This document shows, piece after piece, positions 10,061 through 21,953 of a stretch of DNA of 64,000 bases. The stretch's first letter is position 1. Each line of letters begins with the position of its first letter. The DNA comes from Ostrinia nubilalis (Eukaryota > Arthropoda > Insecta > Lepidoptera > Crambidae). Where the stretch lies: the NCBI RefSeq assembly GCF_963855985.1, contig NC_087096.1, positions 6,820,001-6,884,000 on the forward strand, in the 5' to 3' direction. The notes beneath the pieces were generated by a model. It saw only the letters and a list, made by a program, of their open reading frames with translations, was not told where the DNA came from and did no database searches. Made by a program: the position numbers and the translations under genes.

Positions 10061-10200
10061 CGCCCGTATTCACAAACGTTGCTTAAGTGAAGCAGCAAAT
10101 CGAACGCACAGTTGAATAGAGCTCTGTGATTGGTTTATGTGTCACCTTATGCGTCCACGCGCACTGTGACACTTCATAGTAATGTTTGTGAATACGGGCG
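10061..10200 (+). mobile_element. 140-bp MITE (CGCCCGTATTCACAAAC family), copy 1
   Basis: Terminal inverted repeats CGCCCGTATTCACAAAC and GTTTGTGAATACGGGCG are perfect over 17 bp. TTA precedes and TAA follows. Interior landmarks are AAGTGAAGCAGCAAATCGAA, GAGCTCTGTGATTGGTT and TGCGTCCACGCGCACTGTG. Five more copies lie at 35171, 42188, 49074, 49465 and 53166. No coding capacity; probably mobilised in trans by a PIF/Harbinger-type transposase. Confidence 0.85.
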
Positions 10201-10624
10201 TAATACTAGGTCATAAAACGAACGTTTTCAAGTAAGCAGTTAAAGCGGATTTAAGATGCCCGTGTGAGAATTTAGACGAGTAAAAGAAATTATAGGGTGG
10301 CATTGGTTGATGCGGCCGGCCATTTGGCGTGGATCCAGAGTCGATCTCGTGATTTACAGCTTTGAATAAGATCATCGATACTTGGGATCCGGATGAGGAT
10401 AGCTAAACCTAAAATTATTGTAATTTATACCCGATACGTGACACTTCTACATAATATTACCGATTCAGTATTTTGAAGATAATTTTAGCAACCAATAAGT
10501 AGTAAACTAACTTATGAACCTATTAGTAAAATAACTCATGAAATAAATTATATCAGAACTAAGTAAGTATTTTACCCGACTGCGCCGGAGGTTATGTTTT
10601 TAGTTAATGTAGTAAGATATATGA
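10201..10624. other. No feature identified
   Basis: Contains a small GC-richer patch (TGCGGCCGGCCATTTGGCG near 10310) and otherwise AT-rich sequence with no recognisable element. Confidence 0.4.
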
Positions 10625-10756
10625 CGAGCCGGAAGACGTAGCGCGGGCAAGCCTCCCACTTAGTGCCTGGATGCGGGCGGCGCGGGACCGGTCTTTGTGG
10701 AAATCCTTGGGGGAGGCCTTTGTCCAGCAGTGGACGTCTTTCGGCTGAAACGACGA
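10625..10756 (+). mobile_element. RTE-like LINE 3' tail, copy 1
   Basis: Begins GAGCCGGAAGACGTAGCG and runs through TGGATGCGGGCGGCGCGGGA and GGCCTTTGTCCAGCAGTGGA to GGCTGAAACGACGA. Compared with 45361-45515 it lacks about 35 bp between CCTCCCACT and GTGCCTGGATG (GGTGGACC...GCGAGAG). It is the 3' end of ORF2 plus the tail only. Confidence 0.75.
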
Positions 10757-13700
10757 GGATTTCAAGACAAGTTCACCACTCTTTTCTACCATTGCACAGA
10801 GCCAGGATCTAAAGCTTTGCTGACAATCACACTCAACCTGAAAAGATCCCAAAGGAAATCAAACTGTCTAGGGACCCGCAACGAAATTAATCAGAAGTTT
10901 TTCTGCAAAGACAGGTGGCAAACTATAGGTTCCTATGTCCCTGTTCATGACGAATTAATCCACACAATCATCTCCATGATGAAAATGTGTTATATTCTAT
11001 CGACTTAACTGCCATGACGTCATCGCGTCAATATTTTAAGGTAAAAGATAAGTTATTTATTTCTTGTCAAACTCGATAAAGGTTAAAACAAATGAAAAGA
11101 GTAACTAAAGAAAAAGAAATAGAGCATCTGAAAACAATTGAATGTGCATCATAAAAACAAATAAATGTTGAAAAACAAATGAGCATTGACAAATTAATTG
11201 CATGCATGTTTCGAGAGTGTCACTGCTGAAGAAATTATCAGTACAGTCAACATTAACAGCTATTGGTTGGCATATGCCCAATGATAACGTGTAATTCACT
11301 CGGGGAACGAGATTATAGCATCGTGTGTTGTAGTCAACTGGATAATGACGTTAACATGGATTACAAAAACGATTTCATAATTACGTGGCTGATGTATCTA
11401 TCCTGCGATTCCAATGCATCATCAGCCAAAACGAAATTACGAGTACAATCGATTTTAATGAAAGGTACTTTATGCCGGAATAATAAACTGTTCTGATGGA
11501 AGTTTATGCTATTTTGTTTGGGATTGACTATATCGGAAGATTCGTTGAGCTACAGTTAAGTACTCAACGAGAAAACGAAGAAAAATCGGACGATTCCTTT
11601 TTGTTATACATAGCAAACATTGTTTTGAAAAATGACAAAATAGAAATGTCTTTTCTATGGCAATTGAGCCCTATGGCTATTGAATGAATTGCAATTGAAC
11701 GAACTAACATTGCAGATGTTAAAAACAGTACCTTATTACAAAATGTCACTCTCAATCACTCTCTTTTCAAGCTCAAGCATCAATATTATCCTGTGTTGTG
11801 ATTGGTTCGTATTGAAATTCCACCAAAACAAAGTTTAAGGATCATAGATATTCTCAAAGATGTTTATTTCATACTACATCTAAATAATATTTTTAAAGCT
11901 TAATTCCGACTGTAGTCACTTAATAGTAAACACACGTCAGTAAAACAGTAAGTCCACGCGAAATTCCGACCAAAAACCTCGAGCATTTTATTCTAAAGAC
12001 CTAGCTTATTGCTACACCAAACAGTTTAACTTAACAACGAGTTAAGTGATATCTCGCAAACACAGCAGGCAGAGAAAGACGAGAAAATCATAAGTATTCA
12101 ACGTACTATTACAGGAGCGAGCGCTCTTGAATAAATACTAAAGAGCATCGCGATTCTTTTTTCGTAAGACGTTTCTCACTTATTCTTTCGGGGTTACAGC
12201 GTCACTGGCGAGGCCGCAGCCAGCTCATCATTTGCATCCAAATAGCTCCTATAAATTCGCTACCCGAATTTTCACCATTCTCCCGGCTCCTTGGGAGCAA
12301 TTAAATGCTTTTTTCTCTACAATCCAGTCTGCGGGTCTACGGTGAATAAATTCCGGCAGATTGCAGTCGGCTTCATTAGTTAAATTATTTCGACACGTTT
12401 ATCGACACTTAAATAGTTGGGAAATGAGATGATAGAGCTACTTTGGGTAGAATTTATTACTTCAGTTTCATGAAACTGAAATCTGATGAGTGGTCGGGTA
12501 ATGAATCATATCATATTAACGCTATTTGTTACGATTTGTATCATTTTTAAAATAAATTAAATTAGAGGTAAAACTAAAATTCTCGTCGCCCTCAGGATTT
12601 TTTATTTCACTTTGATGTGACGTAATTCAAATTTTTGTCAAGACGAGATACGCAACTTAAAACAGTAAAACACCCCAACGGCAATAAAACCGGGGATTTT
12701 ATGCCTTAAGTACTAAAGATAATGTTAAATGGAGTAACATGTGACCACAAAATCCCAGATATGAAATTATTTTTGTAAAAGCACGCCGAAATTCCACAGG
12801 ATTTTGGTACACATTTATTTGGTTTTTATTTCAACTAAGTATAAGTCTTTTTTGCACTGAATTTTTTTATGTGTAATGTCAGAATATTTTGTTTATTCAT
12901 CCTAACTGCTACAGTACAAGAAAAGTCGGCTTAGTCTGGGCTAATTTATATCCTAGTTTATAAAAGATTTAAGTAAGTAGAATAAAAAACATTTTACTTT
13001 ACCTTTACCATTACACTCTTTTAGGCTGTGCCATTTTCAGGCGCGAATTGAAAGAGCGAACGCCGAAATAGTTCGGTAACTTTTTATATCCAAATCTTGA
13101 AAGTGGGAACTGTGATTTTGCCCGCATTATCGACGGCTGATTTCTCGTTACGGAGCGTGTGAGCTAAGTCCGGGCGTTCGCGTTCGGGCGAGTTCAATGT
13201 AGTGGAAATGATAAGCGTCTCAAGACTCAACATCCAACCGCTATGCAACTTAATCCAGTAACTTGTAGACTTTTTCTTCGGACTTCCAGTTTAATAAAAC
13301 TACGAGCCAGATATTGCAGTGTTTGTCAGTCTGTCAGACATCTCCGAAAGTTAAAGAAACAAAACTTAACCTCCCAACTGTAGTTACGTCCAAAATATAG
13401 GGCCCGCCTAGGGAAATGCGATAAAGTCTGTGACAAGTTGAAACCGCAGGAAAATGTTTGTTTAGAATATTTTTCGGCGTTCAATCTCGAAGTTTTGCAT
13501 ACAAAAATGATCTATCTATACATAGCAGCGACATCAGTGTCAAATTATTCGTATCTAGCTTCACCTCTCCCAGTCTATGTGTGTCTGTTACCAGATCCAA
13601 CTAGAATTATTTGACCCGATTCCCAGATTTATGATTTGAGCATTATGAAATAGCTATGTTAGTCCGATGCTATTAAGGGAAAGATCTGTGCATGTGTGGC

Positions 13701-15378
13701 TCCTTATCGCATACTTAGCGGTCTAATTGTTAGATTTGGATTCGCAAATTCGTTTCTCATAAAAAATAGTCCTAGATTTTTCTAAATTCTGTCAGCCCTA
13801 GGTCTAATACAAATGGTGTACAGGGTCACGTGTCGCACTCTATGATGTACTATGTAACATAACAGTGTCAAAAACGTGATTATAATAATGATTTATCGAG
13901 AAGGTATTTTTTAAATGTTACATAAATAAACCATCAAAAAATATATAAACTTATGTATATTTTCTGCGGTTGCTCCAAAGTTTTACTCTTTTCCAATCGA
14001 ATAGATTTTACGTAAAAAGAACTTTACAATGAACCCGACATTGACTGAATTTGCATACACCCAGTACAGACGAATAAATTGCCTTCGAGTCGTGGCTTTG
14101 TCTTCTTCATTAAATTGAAAAGGGCGTAGTGATATCTCTGTGAGGGAATAATTAAATATCGACTACCATCGAGTTGCTCGATAATGTAGAACGCATTCCA
14201 GTGTGCCTAGCATAGGTTTACATGCGGTCTACTCACTAAACTCACTGGTCGCCGACATGAGTCGTCGACTTTTGACATGGTGTTAAAATTCGTAGAAAGT
14301 GTCTTACATTAAATAAAGCCGCCGACACCAAGCCGCCGGGCTAACGTCGGGTTTGATGTTTGATGTGTGTCGCTAGCGACAACGTAAAATGACAGACAGT
14401 TTATGACAGATTGTACAGCCCCCCAAGCGGTTACTTTCAATCACTAAATAGTCATAGATATTTTATACGCACTCGCAAGCGATGACGTACATGTAAACTC
14501 ATGGTAAAACTGGACGTGAGTCCACGCCGGTCTCGGTTTGACCTCTCAGTCCGTAATGTAAGGGTATTGTTGTTTTATGATTTTTCCTTTATATCACAAG
14601 ATAAATCATGTTTTTCTTACGTCGGCAAGAAACCTTGGGGCTAAAAGGATAGCACTACATAAATATACAGATGTTGAGGAATAGTCCTTTGCTGTAATGA
14701 GACTAGCTTTTAGGGTGATATTGAGGGCGAAATTACACGGTCCTCTCGCGACTAGAAATGAGAAATGTTTGAGTATTTTGGTATTTTTTATGATAAAAGC
14801 TTTAATCTAATAAAGCTAGGAATATGAGACCATAATTTCTGTTTTTAGTTTTTGCTACAGTTGATTTAATATGTGAGTAAGTACATTGAGTTGAAATATG
14901 TTCCATATTGACGTAAAATTAATGTTTTTCTCTAAATTAACTAAAGGATGGAAGTGTAAGTTATTTAAGATCTAAACTTAAGGCGCTTTAAGCGGCGGTT
15001 GGCAACCTTGCTTGCCTAGGTAATAATTAGGACAAAGTGTCAGTTTACCAAATGGCAAAGCTACGAGTATAGGGCGACCTGTGTTATAATAAAACTTACA
15101 TGGATTAAACGCTGATATGAGATTCTATTCTGAGCAAAGTGATCCCTTTTGGAATTTGCTCGAAAGCTGGATTTCGAGGAATTTCACGTATGTCCAGGAT
15201 TGAATGAAACGATCAACGCAATTAATACGAAAAGCCGAAAGATTATAAATTAATAATTCCGTGAAAAGTGATACCTAAATAATTTCGAAATAGTTATACA
15301 AACTCTAGTCAGATATATTTTTTTTAAATCCAGATTAATTATACAAACTAATATCGTATCACCTTAAACAAAAAATTA
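10757..15378. other. 4.6-kb stretch without identified repeats or genes
   Basis: The longest stretch free of recognised mobile elements. Frames at 11263-11496 and 11496-11687 are short and resemble no known protein. GC-richer, non-repetitive patches at about 12180-12380 (containing ATTTGCAT and TATAAATT) and 13030-13200 stand out from the AT-rich background and could be conserved non-coding or promoter DNA, which cannot be judged from one sequence. Confidence 0.4.
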
Positions 15379-15531
15379 TAATAAAAATAAACTTTTTTAA
15401 AAACAAGCTTTTATTCTGAATTTCGAAAGCTTGTATCGCGCATGGCATTTATTCCTCTTTTTCTCTGTTTGCGCTACAAGCTTTCGAAATTCAGAATAAG
15501 AGCTTGTTTTTAAAAAAGTTTATTTTTATTA
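15379..15531. repeat. Foldback with 57-bp arms
   Basis: Arms 15379-15435 and 15475-15531 are reverse complements at 56 of 57 positions around a 39-base loop whose edges can pair further (CGC/GCG). Each arm holds AACAAGCTTTTATTCTGAAT or its complement and GAAAGCTTGTA. AGCTTGTAATAA motifs recur at 15838-15865 in a neighbouring repeat remnant. Transcription through it would give a very stable hairpin. Confidence 0.85.
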
Positions 15532-17021
15532 AAATTTTATTTTACACTTTTTAGTTATATCTTAATCTCAGGACCCTGGACATTATCTAACACTAAAGTG
15601 CTCTAAAAGACAAATCCAACGAAACCAAACTCGAATAGATTCCGCCGTTTTGTTTAGGAGTTCCTATGGCCACCTCCCGACTCCATCATCAGACCAGCTC
15701 AATGGTACCATAATATTGCATTGTCATCGTACTTACATAAGTATACCAAATTTCAGCTCAATCGGTTGAGGAAAACTGGTCTTAAATTCAGATGCAAGAT
15801 TTGTCCCACACATACTAACAAGTGAAGTCAATATAAAGCTTGTAATAAAAAGCTTGTAATAATAATAAAAAGGAAAGCGTAGTAAGGCTTTCATCTCCTA
15901 TACACGCCGTAGGCCGCGTCACAATGCTTACTTTAGAAATATACTGTTGTGGAGAAATTGTTGGCGTATTGACTCTATGGACGTCGATAGCAACCTTTGA
16001 TGCTGAATATGTACGCCGAGTATAGCGTTTAATAGGAAACCATAACTTAGAAATGACTTAGGTATAATACGACACGACAAAAATTTTAATACTGGTATTT
16101 TTAATAAACATCACTGTCATACAACAGTATTTTTAGTGATTTTTATTTGGCTGCCAAATGCTCAGTCGTAAATGTACACTAGTTAAGCCCAGCCTAGAGG
16201 TTAGGTAAAGCTCACACGGTCCGTAGTTAGTTCACGGCGCTCTAGACTGCCATTTCAAGTCCTAAGTTTAGACTAAGCCTAAGTATTTCAAGTTCCAAAG
16301 TTAGTTCTGCTGACAGTTATTAACAGAACACTTTGTTAAGTGCTTCCTTCATATAGATGATCATATTCGAGATACAGAGCAGCGTTTCGATGTAAAAGTT
16401 TCGTTTTTTAGCCATTGAAAAGATTGTATCGGGAAGAGTAAAGTTTTTTAAAAATTTTCTACGTGTTTTTGGCGTTATATTACTACGAAAATATAGCCTG
16501 ATTTATAGACAAAAATAAACGTCCTTTAGATCCTGAATATTTATCGTTTTAAAATATAGGGTCAAAGAGCAACTTTGTACAAAGACAACAGCAAATTGCT
16601 TCTTCAAGTTCAGTTTGCGTTAAAAACTTTTCTTCAAGGATAAGAAGACACGACACACTAAAAGGCTAGGGCGAGAGCCCCGGCTTCTTCCGGCACTACC
16701 CGTGGCCACCGGAAATGGGCTATTCATCGTCCATCGACAGTGTAGTGATGTGAAAACAGCATTGTCGGTAGTTGTGACTTTTATCGCCTCTGCTGCGGTT
16801 ATAAATGGTGGAAAGAGAATTTGACTCTCGATCCTGAGGTACGCGTACCTTTGAAATGTGAATGAACTTCATTGATTCAAAGAAAGTGCTTCAGAGATCA
16901 CGTTGCGTAGGTTCGATTTATTAAAATAAAGCGCTTGTTGAGGCACAAATTATTACACCGGGGTTGCTAGCTGGTTATTCAAAAATGGAATAAAATAATA
17001 CATGGAACAGAATGTATGTAA
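15532..17021. other. Mostly unannotated; dispersed-repeat remnant at about 15620-15880
   Basis: The part around ATGGCCACCTCCCGACTCC, ACCAAATTTCAGCTCAATCG and AGCTTGTAATAATAATAAAA has the look of a dispersed repeat common in Lepidoptera, but I cannot name its class. From 15890 to 17021 no element or gene is recognisable. Confidence 0.35.
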
Positions 17022-17028
17022 GTATAAT

Positions 17029-17544
17029 CACAGAATAATAATAAGTACTACGTACAGAAGTTTTACTTCGCGAAGGTATTTTAAAAAATGTATGCTCAAT
17101 GTCATTAACAATATGGTGTAATTTAGCCTGTCTTAAGAGTCAAGCACCATTTTGTTGACAAACGTCAGTGATCGGCACTGCGCCGAAGCTATAGGGCTGA
17201 CTTCGGTAAAATGATGTGACGTGAGGTGCCAAACTGCGGAAAATGGCGGAGGAAATACATGATTTAGTATGAATTAACATGAATAATATTAACTACTTAT
17301 TTACCTCTCAGTGTCTTGAGGCAACTTAAAAAAGTACATTCTGTGTTTTTATTATTATTTAGGCAGTTAAATACTGCACAGTATTTAGTACACCATTTTC
17401 TTTATTTTTTTCCATCATACACAAGAATACGCGTGCGTGAGTCAATGTTCGCTCGTATGTGAGGTCTTGTCGAATAGTATCCTGTAGGTGGGCCATCGTG
17501 CGTGTTTTGTTTTCGATGTAAACTCGCGGAGATGAACCGGCCTG
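17029..17544 (-). mobile_element. Unclassified 520-bp element, copy 2 (inverted)
   Basis: Reverse-oriented, 516-bp counterpart of 4411-4930, alignable end to end with scattered substitutions and few small indels. On the plus strand it begins CACAGAATAATAATAAGTA and ends GATGAACCGGCCTG. It is flanked by GTATAAT at 17022-17028 and 17545-17551. The second, different 7-bp duplication fixes the element ends independently of copy 1. Confidence 0.75.
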
Positions 17545-17551
17545 GTATAAT

Positions 17552-18621
17552 TAAATGTGAAAAAAATACAATGTCAAACTAAAAAGCATGATACGAATCA
17601 AAGGATGACTAAAACAACGTTTAATTTAAAGGTACGAAATAGACAAAACTATCGATAATTTTTTTGTCGACAATGTCTACAAAGACAAGAAATTCTTTCA
17701 CGATAGATGTATAACTGGACAACTAACTAATGTTTCAACGAGAAACTCCAAACCAAAAGTTTCACATACGCTGCAGATCGTTCAAACTTGTCATTTTCTA
17801 GAAAAGAACGGAAATTAGCAAAACGTCTTTCAAGTACCTACTTATGATGGCCAATTCGATGATCAAAGTTTTGTAAAAGAAATCGAAGGTGACCTGCATG
17901 TCTGTAAAAAACTTTCTTACAACTTTCATATAATTTTCTTTCAGTCAAATAATATAAATTGTTTATATTATTGATTTAATTTCATTTTATTCTAACACTT
18001 CTAGGACTTAAAGTATTGCGTAATAATGATTCATTATTAAGACCAATTGGGGTGCTTTAGGTAGTAGGTAGGTATTCAGGATAAATTTTGCTGTTCATTC
18101 AAAAAAAATATCATTTTTTAAAGTTTGACATCTGCCAAAATATTCGTTTGTTCGACATCGCAAAACAAACGCAATTTAGTCTTGGCCGTAAAACTTTTGA
18201 GTTTATTTTTCCGAAACATTCCTGCGTGACTCTAAAATCATTAATCAGGCTTCACTTTGGCTCTGGCCCAGCCCTGCTTCCCTCATTTGTATTTACTGAA
18301 AGAGTTTCAAGTCATAAATCATGTCTTTTGATAAATGAACCTATTGAGTTTTTCAAACTTACCGAAGAGGTACGTCTGCATCTAAAACGGTGTAATCTTG
18401 AACCGCTCAAGCGGTCTCCTAATAAGTTAATTCTCCGTCTCGGATTTATGATATATTTTGAAAGATGTTTTAGGTCGTTTGTCTAGTCTTTGTCGGTTAA
18501 TGAAGGCAATCACGATGATTGTTTAGCATTTTCGACGAAATTGTTTTGTAAAATTAAGACATTTGTTTTGAAAGTTAATAGACCATTACAAGTTTTGGAC
18601 TTGTCCCAGCGTGTAAAGATG
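17552..18621. other. No gene recognised; one 132-codon frame
   Basis: The frame 18088-18486 (+) has no similarity that I recognise, no signal peptide and no typical domain. Codon use looks like the AT-rich background. Otherwise nothing is seen. Confidence 0.35.
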
Positions 18622-19126
18622 AATCCCACCAAAAACATTCTGTAAAAAACTAGCCAAGTCTCGATGGAGCTGCTTGTTTATCTCTAAAAAGTAATGAAAT
18701 CTAGACAAAGTCGTGCCAAGTCTATGGTTCCTTACTGCGATTTCTTTATTATTATAGTTAATGTTGTGTGACTTGGCCGTTGAAGGGTGACAAAACCAGG
18801 TGCTCCATGACACCATTGCACCAATCTGTCGCCAGAACCGCTACCCATTGACGATGGAAAATTGCCACTTGGAAAACGTTGATTCAACAATAACCAGTCA
18901 ATTGTAGGTTTAGTAAAGCTGCGTATTTATAATACTTATGTATGATTATCTTAATAAAGATTGTTCAACGGCCAAGTCACACAACATTAACTATAATAAT
19001 AAAGAAATCGCAGTAAGGAACCATAGACTTGGCACGACTTTGTCTAGATTTCATTACTTTTTAGAGATAAACAAGCAGCTCCATCGAGACTTGGCTAGTT
19101 TTTTACAGAATGTTTTTGGTGGGATT
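18622..19126. repeat. Perfect 163-bp inverted repeat with 179-bp spacer
   Basis: Arms 18622-18784 and 18964-19126 are reverse complements with no mismatch in 163 positions by direct reading. In one frame each arm encodes the same 50-residue peptide (AKSHNINYNNKEIAVRNHRL, later LEINKQLHRDLASFLQNVF), which I do not recognise. The spacer is unrelated. No tail or target duplication is evident. Perfect identity means a recent inverted duplication, ongoing gene conversion, or an assembly or library artefact. Confidence 0.9.
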
Positions 19127-19380
19127 TCACTTCTTTTTGTAGAACGTGGCAAAATTATTTAACGTCGTCGTTTTATCGACATTTTTTTACGATATTAAAC
19201 ACAATAAATAAACTCAACGACCTTTAAAATGGACAACGAATCAGTATTGTTTTAATAACATAACCTTAGCGAACCTTACAATATAATAAACGAAATCAAC
19301 GAAATGCAAATAACACAACATTCAACTTAATCGACGACTTTCTCTAGAAAGGAAAAAAATCTAGACACCGCTTGCTAGTG

Positions 19381-19397
19381 CCAGCGCCATCTAGCGG
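19381..19397 (-). promoter_or_regulatory. Candidate CTCF-type insulator site
   Basis: CCAGCGCCATCTAGCGG reads CCGCTAGATGGCGCTGG on the minus strand, close to the AGRTGGCGC core reported for insect CTCF. This is a sequence match only. The same word can occur in mobile elements. Confidence 0.35.
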
Positions 19398-19482
19398 TGA
19401 GCGATAGAGGCGAACACCACGGTGCCGGAGTAGTATTGATTATGAATGTGGTGTTACTCCAGATCTTCGATTTTCCTAGTTT

Positions 19483-19860
19483 TTATAGTTTTCCCTTTAT
19501 GTGGACATTAAACCCTAACTCTGTACCAAATTTCAGCTCTCTGAGTTTATGGGAAGTACTAGTTCTATTTTGATGATCATCAGTGAGTGAGTGAGTGAGT
19601 GAGTGTCGTAAATGCGAAACTTTGCTTTCGCTTAACTTCGGAACTAAATGACCTACAGACTTGAAATTTTGGATTTTGAGTATGTGATTATAGCTTACTA
19701 GATGTCGAAAATTTCTGTGTTCTGGTCTTATCCAGAGGTTCTCAAATAGGGGCCTGAAAATGCGGCGAAATGGTTCCAGTAAAGGATGGTACGGCAGTGT
19801 TTGCTTCGCGCTCGACTTGGCGGGGGCACTGCCGTGCCCCCAGATAAAATCAGTGATCAT
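19483..19860 (+). repeat. Dispersed repeat with (GTGA)n and terminal hairpin
   Basis: Holds CCAAATTTCAGCTCTCTGAG, then five to six GTGA units at 19582-19605, then TTGAAATTTTGGATTTTGAG, and near its end a tight hairpin GGGGGCACTGCCGTGCCCCC at 19822-19841. The layout resembles Helitron-like repeats but no CTAG end follows the hairpin. A 125-codon antisense frame across it is a by-product. Confidence 0.5.
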
Positions 19861-19955
19861 TTCGTATCTAAACTTACAATTATCTTACTTTAGATTCTTA
19901 TTAAATATAGAATCTTAAAGGCAATAGTGACATTTAAGGATTCTTATTTCACCCA

Positions 19956-20283
19956 TTAATAGGCTAGTTTCCTAAAAAAATTTTTTTAGTCCGTCCATTT
20001 TATTAAAAAAAAAATTGGACACGTATATTTTTATTTGTCAATCAAACAAATATTTACAAAGTTATAATGCGTTGAAGTTCCGCGCGACGTCACAAAGTAC
20101 AGCACTTTTACGCACTCACGGACGTCACGGGCCTTTTCTTTAGAACTTTGGCACGCTTTAACTTTTTAAATTTTCATTAGTTTTAAAAAGTGAAAAATAG
20201 GTGTCGTGTATTTTTTGATAAGCTATCTGACCGACTAATTAAAACTCTTGCTTTTTTAACCAGGAAACATCCCTATTACATAA
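19956..20283. mobile_element. Possible 330-bp TIR element
   Basis: TAATAGGCTAGTTTCCT at the left and AGGAAACATCCCTATTA at the right are imperfect inverted repeats. The interior has A/T runs and AAGTTATAATGCGTTGAAG. No second copy is in the window and no target duplication is visible. Confidence 0.4.
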
Positions 20284-21832
20284 TCGTATTTCATCAAATA
20301 GTGAGGAATAAAATTTCCATTATGTAGAGAAACAAGGGTCTCAACACGAAATTTTTTTATATGAGTTACTAAATGTAGGTACTCACGGCTTGACGTTTCG
20401 TTTCGTTTGAACGCGAAAGTTTAAAATCTTATAAATATTTCCAATAGGTATAATTCAAACATTCTATTTAGGGACAATAACGGAGTTTAAGTATTTCAAG
20501 CAGTGTCAAGTAACTCTCAAATAATTACATTGATAGTAAATTGTCTTTGTTTAACTAACTAGACAACTTTGTACCTCCTACTAAAATATTCCCCAATATC
20601 AAGAGCCCGACTTAAAAATTAACAAAGCACTTGCTGAAACTTCTGCCAAGCCCCAAGACTGAACTTGCATCGTATGGGCCGTAACAGTTTGTTTACTTTA
20701 ATTCTATCAAACTTCAGAGATTGTTCTAGATGCTTGTTGCAGAATGCACATTCTTAACTCGTTGCATTAAGGTGCAAATTTTGAACCATGAACCCACTTG
20801 ACGCAACTGGGTAGTTCCGAATCTCGTAGACGCGATTGCGCTAGTAATATTGTTCTAATTTCAGTGAATTTAAGCGCGTGCCAGATCCAGTGTATATCCC
20901 CATTATGATTCAAAGGGGTTGTATCCGTGCATTGTAATTGGAATTGTGAAACTATGCAATAAGATCTCATGATTAAATTTTCATTTAATTAGATTGCAAA
21001 TGTATTTAGATACGTGTACCAATACCTTAGTCCTAATTTAGTTGAGTTTAATCTAAACCAATTAGGTAGATGACTAGTAAACGTACTAAAATAATGAAAA
21101 TTATCTTGTTTTTAAAAACCTCTTTCTGGTTGATAAATAAAATGGCTTAAAATTATTGATCAGATTGCTTAAATTCAATCGTTCTAAAAGCTACTTGTGT
21201 TTAGGGGTAAAAAGTATTTAATGCCTATCAAATATTAGATTAGCTCCTTACGGGATTCGAACTTAGAAGAGCAGTTAGATTACAAATTGCGGTACGCGAA
21301 CAAGCATGGAGGTGTATTACACTTGAAATAACGTTTTGTAAACCTTATTTTCCATGACTAAAGCACACTAACTGTAAACTTAACAATACATTTCAGAATT
21401 ATTCGTTAATGTTCATTTCGAATCAAATGAACCGAAATCAAGAGCCCGAAAACTGTAAACTAACTATACACAACTCGGTACTGCTCTCAAAATGTTAATT
21501 AGAGTGGTCATTAGTATCCTCACAAAAGTTTGAGCCCTATTCATTTAAGTAAAGCCGCAAACTCTCAAAAAAGGCCGTCAAGATACTCCGCGTCGGCAGT
21601 TTGGCTCGGATCAGATTTATTATCCCATTTCAACCTTAAAGCTAAAAGCAATAAGAACACCATCAATACCACATAACTTATGGGTATGCAAAAGGAGGGG
21701 ACCGCCTCAGCTGCGCGATTTTCAACTCTATCGCTCTTTACGGTAAGTTCACCAAGGTTGTTGAGGTCGTTGAGGTCGTAATGGTATAGGACAGGGATGG
21801 CGAACCAAGGGCACAATATTTTGGGACACCAA
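20284..21832. other. No gene; traces of SINE head near 21250-21290
   Basis: GGATTCGAACTTAGAAGAGC near 21254 resembles a decayed, rearranged piece of the tRNA-like SINE head. The rest of the stretch is AT-rich with no recognisable element or coding frame. Confidence 0.3.
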
Positions 21833-21953
21833 CCACTGCTGGACAAAGGCCTCCCCAAAGGTTTCCACAACGATCGGTCCTACTGAACTGGAAGTCGAAG
21901 TGTGGGCAGGTATCTCACTAGGTGGACGACCATCTGGTGAATGTCGCGGGAAC
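21833..21953. mobile_element. RTE-like LINE 3' tail, copy 2, rearranged
   Basis: 21833-21883 is the tail on the minus strand (CCACTGCTGGACAAAGGCCT). 21889-21953 is the preceding part of the same region on the plus strand (TCACTAGGTGGACGACCATC). The two pieces are head to head, consistent with a 5' inversion during target-primed reverse transcription. Confidence 0.65.

Noticed and set aside
11263..11687. Two adjacent frames as one gene
   Set aside because: They touch at 11496 but in AT-rich sequence with no recognisable protein family or splice signals.
4411..17544. One giant 13-kb transposon bounded by the two inverted 520-bp copies
   Set aside because: Each copy has its own different 7-bp duplication, which shows two independent insertions rather than the ends of one element.
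18088..18486. 132-codon frame as a host gene
   Set aside because: No domain, no recognisable similarity and background codon use in AT-rich DNA; no exon partners.
18586..19162. Two frames sharing a 50-residue peptide, as duplicated genes
   Set aside because: They are the two arms of a perfect inverted repeat. Identity at DNA level explains the shared peptide without coding selection.
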